Virus record (IMG/VR): IMGVR_UViG_3300032288_004617
Span: 1 to 64,000 of that record
Reading direction: 5' to 3' (one strand)
Length of the DNA: 64,000 nt
From: a virus
This document shows positions 37,675 through 45,300 of this stretch, one piece after another. The notes under the pieces are model-generated. The model ran no database searches. It was not told the origin of the DNA and worked only from the letters and a program-made list of their open reading frames with translations. The translations under genes were made by a program, and so were the position numbers. Each line of letters starts with the position of its first letter. Position 1 is the stretch's first letter.

Positions 37675-38142
37675 TTAAGGTTGAAGATTATCTAACATTA
37701 TTTGTAATAACTCTTGTAAGTTAGCCGGCTGATTTCCACAAGCATCTACTAATACACCGTAGTCTAAATTTAAACAAGCGATGTTATCAGAGAATATTTT
37801 TGGACAGTCTGTACAATCAGGTGATCCAGAACAGTCATCACATTTCATTCCAATGAATGCCATAACCTCTTCTAACTTCTGCTCTAAGCCTATAATAGCT
37901 GCACTAACTGTTAAAGGATTAGCACCATTATTGAAATCTATACATTGACTAGTTAAAGCTGTTAAATCAGTATTTGCTTTTAACTCATCAAGTCCATCAT
38001 TAATATCTTCTATAACATCTTGAACTGAAAGACAGTTATCAGGATCTAATCCTGTATCATCTCTTAAAATCCCTTCATAGTCTACACAAATAGATGACGA
38101 TCTCTTACCACATCTATTTGATATTTTATCTCTACAACTCAT
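37675..38142 (-). CDS. Cys-rich fibre-anchor-type protein, 155 aa
   Basis: Acidic, Cys-rich protein. The N-terminal SICVDYEGILRDD and LSVQDVIEDINDGLDEL match the anchor pattern of the next three genes, and a second half contains a Cys cluster (CDDCSGSPDCTDCPKIF) and a C-terminal helix LQELLQIMLDNLQ. The Cys spacing C-x2-C-x4-C-x2-C could bind metal or form disulfides. Starts inside the preceding gene (11-base overlap). Family not recognised; virion location is inferred from its anchor and neighbours. Confidence 0.62.
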   Translation of the reverse strand: MSCRDKISNRCGKRSSSICVDYEGILRDDTGLDPDNCLSVQDVIEDINDGLDELKANTDLTALTSQCIDFNNGANPLTVSAAIIGLEQKLEEVMAFIGMKCDDCSGSPDCTDCPKIFSDNIACLNLDYGVLVDACGNQPANLQELLQIMLDNLQP

Positions 38143-38392
38143 CTAATTTCAATATTGCGTTTTTAATAACTTGTTCTCTTATAAGTTTAATCTCTTCTTG
38201 ATCTAAATAACAAATATTATTGCAAACAAATCTTTCCAATCTTAACATCTCTCTCATCCTATCTAAACTAATCCCACATCCATAGTCAAATTTGATTTTC
38301 ATCATTTGCTCCATAGATGTAGACTTGATGTACTTTGAAAGTACCTCATTTGTTGGTCTATTATTTGAATTGGTTACGTTTTGACTGCTCAC
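38132..38392 (-). CDS. Hypothetical 86-aa protein (GTG start)
   Basis: Small helical protein with three Cys residues, opening with a GTG codon; no ATG lies close enough for an alternative start that keeps the N-terminus. It overlaps the previous gene by 32 bases and the next by 11, so the three are likely translated together. Family not recognised. Similar small helical proteins around fibre genes often act in assembly, but nothing here shows that. Confidence 0.6.
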   Translation of the reverse strand: MSSQNVTNSNNRPTNEVLSKYIKSTSMEQMMKIKFDYGCGISLDRMREMLRLERFVCNNICYLDQEEIKLIREQVIKNAILKLDEL

Positions 38393-38612
38393 TATCTAGG
38401 TAGTTTGTTATTAACATTATCTGTTCTTGTGTCGGGCATACGTCTTTAATATTGCTTATCAAAGAGTCTATCTCGTCAATTAATTCTTTATACTCAATCT
38501 TCTTTTCAGGAATCTTCACTGTATTGTAAAGAGTCACCGTTCTATTTCTAAGTAACCTTAGTGTATTAGAATTACCTCCACAAAGACCTCCTGTATTATT
38601 GCAAGAACACAT
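38361..38612 (-). CDS. Hypothetical 83-aa Cys-containing protein
   Basis: Small basic protein with MCSCNNTGGLCGGN at the N-terminus, a short basic region and a helical C-terminus (YKELIDEIDSLISNI). One base separates its ATG from the stop of the 174-aa gene. The N-terminal C-x-C and C-G-G cluster could bind metal or form disulfide bridges. No family recognised. Confidence 0.62.
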   Translation of the reverse strand: MCSCNNTGGLCGGNSNTLRLLRNRTVTLYNTVKIPEKKIEYKELIDEIDSLISNIKDVCPTQEQIMLITNYLDSEQSKRNQFK

Positions 38613-38613
38613 A

Positions 38614-39138
38614 CTAATGACACGTTTTACAATTTTTCAACTTGTCTACTTTTTTTAAGACCTGTTGGAATATCATTGATGCTTCACTTTCTAGATTCTC
38701 TCTTACATGAGCTTCAGCTCCTCGTAATAAATATTCAATCTCTGTTAACTTATCTAAGATTAACTTTCTACTAGGATTTGTAAAACTGTCGATGTATATT
38801 CTGTCTAATTCAGACTGTACTTGATCCGTTTTTAAAAACCTAACTTCCTTATTAAAAGTACTAGGTGATCCTATAACTTTAATAATATAAATACCATCCG
38901 GAAGTGTCAATAGCTCTGAAGAGCTGCAATCAACACAACCAAGACTAAAAGAATTAGAGTTAAAAATATTTAACTTATTCTTATCAAAAAACTTTGTGAA
39001 AGGTTCAGAATATCCTGGAAGTGTAATTTCAATAATAGAAGGTCTATTCTCCAATAACTCCCAAAAAGAGAAATCAAATATCTTTAAATAATATAAATCA
39101 CTTTTTATATCAAAATCTATATTTACGGCTTGACTCAT
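38614..39138 (-). CDS. Conserved structural-type protein, 174 aa
   Basis: Beta-rich N-terminal domain (residues 1-105) ending LPDGIYIIKVIGS, followed by a helical C-terminal half (KLILDKLTEIEYLLRGAEAH) and a terminal Cys pair (NCKTCH). I recall proteins of this plan next to fibre genes in several Bacteroidota phages, but no function is known to me. The gene opens a transcription unit: a TTTG-N20-TAAATTTG promoter-like site ends four bases before its ATG, so its mRNA may be leaderless. Confidence 0.65.
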   Translation of the reverse strand: MSQAVNIDFDIKSDLYYLKIFDFSFWELLENRPSIIEITLPGYSEPFTKFFDKNKLNIFNSNSFSLGCVDCSSSELLTLPDGIYIIKVIGSPSTFNKEVRFLKTDQVQSELDRIYIDSFTNPSRKLILDKLTEIEYLLRGAEAHVRENLESEASMIFQQVLKKVDKLKNCKTCH

Positions 39139-39142
39139 TATA

Positions 39143-39174
39143 CAAATTTAGTTGTTAAGTTTTGGTTAAACAAA
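39143..39174 (-). promoter_or_regulatory. Promoter, TTTG-N20-TAAATTTG
   Basis: TTTG (39174-39171), 20 bases, TAAATTTG (39150-39143) on the minus strand: an exact match to four other sites in this window. It starts the unit of the 174-aa protein and short fibres right after the lysis cassette. ATG follows four bases later. Confidence 0.75.
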
Positions 39175-39198
39175 AGTATTGAAAATTTTGATATTTAG

Positions 39199-39786
39199 TT
39201 AGAATTCATTTAGTAAACAATAACTTACTGATCGTTGGTCTTTTAATTGAGCTACCCACTTTAAATGTTCTTGCTTATCATTTAACACTTGACATCCCAT
39301 ACTCCATTCTCCAATAAAAACTTTTTTTGATGTAGTTTTTGGATCATAGCTATTAGAGTGGAAATTTATTCCGTACAATCCATCTGTAGGGTTTCCGATT
39401 TCCTCAGATTTTCCATCTTTATCTCCATCTCTATAAACAGAAATAGGACCAACTTGAACTAATGCCGGCATTTTCCCATTGTGCAAACCATACCTCCAAA
39501 CACCATAGTACCACTTATCAGCTTTCACTACAGCAGAACCTAATTTGTTATACTTAATGAATCCTCCTTTTAAGCCTGGAGTACCAGGATTAGTTGTTCC
39601 TGTTGTAACACTTAAGAATTTTTGATCCTTATCAAATAAATAAAACTTATCATCATAGACATTTTCAGCATCTTCTTTACTTCTTATTCCTATAATAAAG
39701 TCTTCTTTTGGAAAACCCTTAAATCCTTGAACAGCTTTTGCTCTTTCTAAAATTTCTTTGTCTGTGTAATTTCTTACGTTGTTCAT
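39199..39786 (-). CDS. YkuD-like peptidoglycan enzyme, candidate endolysin
   Basis: 195-residue protein with the hallmark of L,D-transpeptidase/carboxypeptidase (YkuD-like) domains near the C-terminus: GINFHSNSYDP with His at about 142, and EWSMGCQVLND with the candidate nucleophilic Cys at about 164, a spacing close to the family's H-x(14-17)-[S/T]-x-G-C. Upstream are W-Y-Y-G-V-W-R-Y-G and ALVQVGPISVYRDGD, which form the rest of the fold in similar phage proteins. No signal peptide is present, so release would need the adjacent holins. Overlaps the spanin gene by 4 bases. Endolysin role is inferred from the lysis context. Confidence 0.7.
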   Translation of the reverse strand: MNNVRNYTDKEILERAKAVQGFKGFPKEDFIIGIRSKEDAENVYDDKFYLFDKDQKFLSVTTGTTNPGTPGLKGGFIKYNKLGSAVVKADKWYYGVWRYGLHNGKMPALVQVGPISVYRDGDKDGKSEEIGNPTDGLYGINFHSNSYDPKTTSKKVFIGEWSMGCQVLNDKQEHLKWVAQLKDQRSVSYCLLNEF

Positions 39787-40337
39787 ACTAATAGTTTTTT
39801 TATAAATGTTATTAATTTTCCTATATGACTAACTAATATTCCAAGTATTAATCCTATTAAAAAATAGTTAATTTTTCTATTTGATTTTTTAGTAGTCCTT
39901 GAGTCTGCTCTCAACTCAACTCTTTTTGTTTTATTTTTTTGTTTTATTTCAGCAACTTTTACTTTAGTACCTTCCTTAACAATTTTTGTAATTGTTTTGT
40001 ATTTCAATCTTATCTCTTGTCTTGTTTGAGGTGGAGTTATATATGTATTATCAACCGGAAACTCAATCTTTATTGACTTTAAATACCAATACAAATTTGT
40101 CTTCGGCCCTTCATGTTTGACACTAATATATACAAAATTATTCTCAACCATAGTATCACCATAAAAATATACATTACCTGTATCAGAAATAGTTTTAACT
40201 ATTGTATCTCTATGTGTACTTACAATTGTTGGATCTAATTTTATAGCCCTTTTTAAATGTCTATTTGCTCTCTCCGTTGTTGAACAAGATATTGTTGATA
40301 GTAAAATTAAACAGATTGCTATTATTTGGTTTTTCAC
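39783..40337 (-). CDS. Candidate unimolecular spanin (lipoprotein with C-terminal TM)
   Basis: 184-residue protein with an N-terminal lipoprotein signal (hydrophobic IIAICLILLSTIS before Cys18) and a C-terminal transmembrane helix near residues 156-176 (YFLIGLILGILVS) with a short basic tail. Between them is a charged, beta/coil ectodomain. An outer-membrane lipid anchor at one end and an inner-membrane anchor at the other is the topology of u-spanins such as T1 gp11, which fuse the two membranes of a Gram-negative host in the last step of lysis. It lies between a small membrane protein and the YkuD-like gene, which supports this role. Confidence 0.75.
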   Translation of the reverse strand: MKNQIIAICLILLSTISCSTTERANRHLKRAIKLDPTIVSTHRDTIVKTISDTGNVYFYGDTMVENNFVYISVKHEGPKTNLYWYLKSIKIEFPVDNTYITPPQTRQEIRLKYKTITKIVKEGTKVKVAEIKQKNKTKRVELRADSRTTKKSNRKINYFLIGLILGILVSHIGKLITFIKKLLV

Positions 40338-40347
40338 TTTTATCAGT

Positions 40348-40584
40348 TTATTTCATTGTTATTCTATTTCCAATTGCATCAGAAATCTTAGTGCTAACTG
40401 CTGTGCCCATAAATACTAAAAATACTTCAAAGTTAAATCCTTTTAAAATAAAATGTATTGTAGCAGCAATAGTTGCAAATAGATAAGATGTGAACATTGT
40501 CAATGAAGTTCTACTCCATCTCATTCTTCCATCTTCAGCTTTTTTCTTTAATGTGTCGTTAACTATATCTCTTACTATACTCAT
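40348..40584 (-). CDS. Small two-helix membrane protein, holin-like, 78 aa
   Basis: Two hydrophobic segments, about residues 29-46 (MFTSYLFATIAATIHFIL) and 52-70 (FEVFLVFMGTAVSTKIS), with a charged N-terminus. Small size, topology and position two bases after the patatin gene and before the spanin gene make it a second holin or an antiholin. I do not recognise a named family. Experimental role is unknown. Confidence 0.65.
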   Translation of the reverse strand: MSIVRDIVNDTLKKKAEDGRMRWSRTSLTMFTSYLFATIAATIHFILKGFNFEVFLVFMGTAVSTKISDAIGNRITMK

Positions 40585-40586
40585 AT

Positions 40587-41510
40587 CTATTTCAAGGTAT
40601 TCAAGTAAAATGCTCTCATTAAATCTTTATTAATCTTTGTAGAAGTTTCACCATCTTTTAACATGTTTTCCATGTTCTTATCTGAAGCATCATCTATCTT
40701 ACCACTTGACATAGATATTATAGATTTACATCTAATATATGTCCCTAACCTTCTTCCTAAAAGGTTTGGTAATAATGCATATAAATTTGTTAACGTATAA
40801 TCTGTTAATTGAGATCCTTCTGCAAGTAATATATCCACAGTTGGTTCAGCCCAAGAAATCATCCCACCGTCTAATGTCTTATTACTTATTACAGACTTCT
40901 TTTCCCCTGTTGAGAAAGAAATTATATTAATCTTCTCATAACCTTCTTTTAAGCATTCAAGTAAGGCCATCATAGATGCATTGTTTACATACATCCCTCC
41001 ATCAATATACTTATCTCCTCTTATCTCAATAGGCTTGAAAAAAGACTGTGCAGAAGCACTACTTCTTATAACCTCAAATAATGTGTAATTATCCTCATCG
41101 TTCTGCTTTGCCTTTGATGACTTAAATAACTTACCTTCCTTTTTAGATATATTATAAGCTGGTATTAATATTTCAGTTTTGCAATCCTTTAAAGTAAGAT
41201 TTTTAGTATAATCTAATATAACCTTATTAAAATATTTATCGTCATATTTTGGCCTTAGGTATCCAAATCTAAGTATATTTTTGTCAAATATATTCTCCCC
41301 ATGTATAGTGTACAAATCTAGAATATCCTCTGTAGAATATCCTACAGAAAGTAGCACTGCTATTATGGCTCCCGTTGAAGTTCCTGTTATTAAGTCGAAA
41401 TGATCTTTAATAGGTTTTTTTATAATCTTCTCAAATTCGACAAGTTGTACTAAAGCTGTAAGACCTCTAATACCCCCTCCATCTATTTCTAATACATTAG
41501 CTATTTTCAT
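40587..41510 (-). CDS. Patatin-like phospholipase
   Basis: 307-residue hydrolase with all patatin motifs: oxyanion loop DGGGIRGL at residues 10-17, nucleophile motif GTSTGA with Ser45, and the catalytic Asp in DGGMYVNN near residue 169. Patatins are Ser-Asp dyad acyl hydrolases that cleave membrane phospholipids. No signal peptide is seen, so it would act from the cytoplasm or after membrane opening. It overlaps the holin gene by 14 bases and lies within the lysis cassette, so a direct role in membrane breakdown or release is likely; other possibilities are virion delivery or an anti-host function. Family assignment is secure, role is inferred. Confidence 0.88.
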   Translation of the reverse strand: MKIANVLEIDGGGIRGLTALVQLVEFEKIIKKPIKDHFDLITGTSTGAIIAVLLSVGYSTEDILDLYTIHGENIFDKNILRFGYLRPKYDDKYFNKVILDYTKNLTLKDCKTEILIPAYNISKKEGKLFKSSKAKQNDEDNYTLFEVIRSSASAQSFFKPIEIRGDKYIDGGMYVNNASMMALLECLKEGYEKINIISFSTGEKKSVISNKTLDGGMISWAEPTVDILLAEGSQLTDYTLTNLYALLPNLLGRRLGTYIRCKSIISMSSGKIDDASDKNMENMLKDGETSTKINKDLMRAFYLNTLK

Positions 41511-41958
41511 CTGGTGTCATTTTTTTTATTAAAGCTTGTAGCCCAAATTTATTTTTTAATAGCTTTACTAGAGGTTGTGGTAATATCCCTATCTCCCCAC
41601 AGTTTTCCAAAAGTGAAGTTAAATACACACCATAAAAACCTGCCATCGTAATTGAAGGTAAGAAGAAGAATAAAGTACTTCCTTTTGAAATCCACCAACT
41701 AATTGATAATATAAAAGATGTTGCTACAAAATATATTGGCATTCTCCAAAATCTATAAGAATTAAATACTCCGACTTTCATAGACTTAAAAACTCCTGTT
41801 ATCCAATCTGCACCCATCAACGCCCATAAAGTATACACTGCACTTGATGTGTCCCACATATATCCTGTTATAAAAGATGTTAGAGCTCCTACAAAAGCAA
41901 TTAAAGAATTAGTAGACCAGTGTTTAAACCTAAACAAAGATGCTAAGAAATCAGACAT
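41497..41958 (-). CDS. Holin (phage_holin_4-like)
   Basis: Membrane protein with three to four hydrophobic segments: SLIAFVGALTSFITGY, AVYTLWALMGADWITGVF and IYFVATSFILSISWW, plus a C-terminal one (LFFFLPSITMAGFYGVYLTS). The A-L-M-G-A-D-W-I-T-G pattern, with a small residue and Asp before the G, resembles the toxin-secretion/holin family 4. I start it at ATG 41958 because the frame upstream begins with TTG 42120, lies before the predicted transcription start, and is Ile/Lys-rich in the manner of AT-rich noncoding DNA; an internal TTG at 42030 is an alternative. It overlaps the patatin gene by 14 bases. Confidence 0.78.
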   Translation of the reverse strand: MSDFLASLFRFKHWSTNSLIAFVGALTSFITGYMWDTSSAVYTLWALMGADWITGVFKSMKVGVFNSYRFWRMPIYFVATSFILSISWWISKGSTLFFFLPSITMAGFYGVYLTSLLENCGEIGILPQPLVKLLKNKFGLQALIKKMTPDENS

Positions 41959-42090
41959 CGATTCAAACCCTAAAAAAGATCTATTATTAGAACTCGGTCC
42001 ATTTCCTGCATAACTTGTTAAACTATACAATTGAGACTTTATGGAGATTATTAAATTTTTCAAAATAAGATTTCTGTAATTAATAAAACA

Positions 42091-42142
42091 CGAAATTAAT
42101 AATCTAACTTTAATTATCAAAAATGATAGACTTTTTTAGGAC
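42091..42142 (-). promoter_or_regulatory. Promoter-like site of the lysis cassette
   Basis: TTTG (42121-42118), 19 bases, TAATTTCG (42098-42091), one mismatch from TAnnTTTG. Upstream (42142-42122) the sequence CCTAAAAAAGTCTATCA closely matches the extension found upstream of the promoters at 52.8 and 56.5 kb. It would drive holin, patatin, spanin and YkuD-like genes. About 190 bases here (41959-42149) hold no other gene. Confidence 0.55.
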
Positions 42143-42149
42143 TAAAAAT

Positions 42150-42398
42150 CTACAGAAAATAGTTTACTGCTATCTCAGGATAATAAGTTTGCAAAAATTC
42201 AAACATTCCCGATTTATGTAGTATAATTTCATTTGCCAAAGTTTCCTCAATAGTGCTAATAATACTACACTCATCACCAAATAAAATTAAATCTTTTAAA
42301 GCGATATTAGTAGGTGCTAACTCATAATATAGAGTCCCATCACCATTATCTGTAAATCTTCTTGTTTCAATTAAAAATTGTTCCATATTAAAATTCAT
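42150..42398 (-). CDS. Hypothetical 82-aa protein
   Basis: Small acidic protein of mixed composition; an N-D-G-D-G-T segment near residue 18 could form a loop. No signal peptide or membrane helix. Its start overlaps the end of the 1737-residue fibre gene by 11 bases, so it is probably translated with it and could be a fibre assembly factor; ATG 42386 is an alternative start. Family not recognised. Confidence 0.6.
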   Translation of the reverse strand: MNFNMEQFLIETRRFTDNGDGTLYYELAPTNIALKDLILFGDECSIISTIEETLANEIILHKSGMFEFLQTYYPEIAVNYFL

Positions 42399-45300
42399 AT
42401 GCTACTAAATGAGACCATTGGTTTATTGTTGCTAATGCTGTTACACCATTTGTTCTAAGACACTGTACCCCTAATAAAGTGTCAATACCTGGTAGATCTG
42501 TTGTCAGCGTTCCTTGTGCTGTAGCACCTGTAGTACGATTAGTTATTCTATACTTTACTGTGGATGTGCCTGGTTCGTTATACATATCAAATATGTAAAA
42601 TGCTGTTAAAGCAGCTCCTGCTGTTCTATTAGCAGGGAAGTTAACTCCTAGATCAATTTTAGAAGCTGTACCTACACCATCATTATAAAACACTTGTAAA
42701 TTAGTATCTGCTGCATCTGAACCAACTCCTATAAAGTTAATTAATGATGAATTGTCTACAGTATTTGACAGAGTACCTAATGTTGTAATAGGTAAGAAAC
42801 CGTGAAACTGTTTAGCTCCTGCAACATATGCTGCATCTTGAATACACCAACCTACAGAGAAAAAGAAACCTTGACCTACTGAATGTCTTAATGAAGCCGT
42901 TCTAATACCTGCTTTTGCCCCTACCGTAGATGTAGTAGGAACTTGTAGTCTTATTGTTCTATTTATAGTAGATCCTGTTGATATTGATATAGCTGCAGCA
43001 GTTCCAGAAACAGTAGCGGCAGAAACGTTACCCATAACAGTCATAGTAGCAGAACCATTATTTGCATGGTATCCTGAAGGATAATTACTAGGTGGCAATG
43101 CTGGAATAAATAATGGGGCAGCACTATTAAAATTAACCCAGTCTGTAGAACTCAGATAGCCATTTTGAGTAGCACTCGCAACTTGTTGAGATATATTTAC
43201 TCCACTGCCTATTACTGATCCTGTACCCCCTGTTACAGATATACCATCTGTTCCTACATCTGTAAAGTCACCTATAGTAAGAGCATCTTGTTTACCGTTC
43301 CAAGTACTTTTTTCAGTATCTGTAACAAAACGATAAGATGCTGATTGTGTAATATTTGCTGGATCAGATGTGTCTAAATTAGCAACGTTTGATAAACCTA
43401 CATCACTTTTAGTCAATTGTTTATTCTTCCATAAAGAAGTAGCAAAATCATAATAGATAATGTCATTGTTTGCTAATGTTCCAGTGTCAATTTTAACGTT
43501 GTGTATTTCATTTAACTCAAAACCATTCTGTACCTTAACAAATATTTCCCCATTAGTTGCACTTTTTCTAGTTATAATACCTATAAATACCAAATGATCT
43601 GGAGCTACAGGTTTATTAATTAAACCAAAAATTAAATCTCCATTAACCCCCAACCATACAGGATCACCTTCATTACCACTATTAGTATTTAAACCAGCAA
43701 GCAATCCTTCTGTAACTACAATACCTTGGTCATTTAATATACCAGTTGCTGTAACTAATCCCATTGTTTTAGAGGAAGTTGCTTCAGAAGTATTACTTGC
43801 TTTTGAAACAATCATGTTAGTCCCATTAGCACTTGTTACATAAACTGCTTGGCCTTTTGTAATAGCTTCACCATATTTAACAATATGAGAAACAGTAGAT
43901 GCAGATGTTGGTAATGTAGCTAAAGTTCCATCACCTCTGATATATTCAGCTGTTGTACCAGCACCAACCACTGCAATATCCCCACTAGATGTAATTGGAC
44001 TATTTGAAACAGTGAATGCACTTGGCATTGTTAAGCCTACAGAAGTTACTCCACCTGTTGGCAATGCACTTATATTACCATTTAGTTTTCCTATTGCACC
44101 AAGAATACTATCTGATGCAGATAAAGTTCCTGCTGCTGAAACATATCCTGTTAGAGGAGCGGAAATTGCTCTTGCATCTGTAAAATAAAGATTTGTCCCT
44201 TCAGTTAAATTTGTCGTACTTACAGATCTAGTAAGTTGTCCAGTGGTAGTTGCTCCGATAACACCAGACGCTGCCCCTGTTAAATTATTAACAGTAACTT
44301 CTCCTGATGATGCTATACCTATTCTTGTAAGATTATTAGTACGTATATTTAAACTAAACGCATCTGTCAGTCCTATAATTGTATCTGCTCCATATGCATT
44401 ACCACCTTTTTTAAACCAGTCAGCTGGAGAAATACTATTTAAAGTAGTTATATTACTTATCGCATGAGTGTTCATATTAAGTGTAGCAGCCATAGGTTTG
44501 CTACCATCTAACATTAAAAACTGAGTGTGCCCTGCATCTCCTGTTGTTAAATTAGATAAAGATAAGTGATCTGAACTTGCAGAAGTTCCACCAGATCTAA
44601 AACCAACTACAGGTCTTTGGTCAATTATTTCTGTTATATTAGTTGCACCAAATGTGACAATAATACCTGCAATTAATGTAACTGCATCTTTAATAAATGT
44701 TGGAGGTATAGGTATTACACCTGTTTCTGCAGCACTCAAAGATGCGAAAGTTGTTTGTCCATAAACAACATAGTATTTTTCATGACCAGTTCCTCCTACA
44801 ACATATACAGAATGTTTTGCATATTGACCTGCTGTTAAAGCTGTAAGTGTACCTGCATTATCCCATGATAAAGGTATTGTTTGAGTTGCGGTTTGTATTA
44901 CACCATTTAATGTTGGTACAAATGTTATATTAGTTCCTCCTACCGGACTAAATACATTTGATGCATAATAATAAATACCACTATTGACATTTAAATGAAA
45001 AGGTGTTACATTTTCTGTCACCTGAGAACCTGATGCATATATAGGCCCCATCGCACTTCTAAACAGATTATCAAATCTATTTGATGTATGCTCAGCATGT
45101 GCAGGGACTTCATCTAACAGTTCAATACCTGTTCCATTTGTAACAACTCTACCTAATAATATATTATTGATTGTATCAGGTTGAGATCCATTACTTGTTA
45201 ATGCACCTGTAGTGTCAAAGTAAATATATCTATCTTGGTTTGCTGAAAGTGTTATTGATGTACTACTCCAATCTTTTCTTAATACAACATCTGTAACAGG

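Noticed and set aside
42031-42120. N-terminal extension of the holin from TTG 42120
   Set aside because: Lies upstream of the predicted transcription start, uses TTG, and reads as Ile/Lys/Asn-rich sequence typical of AT-rich noncoding DNA.
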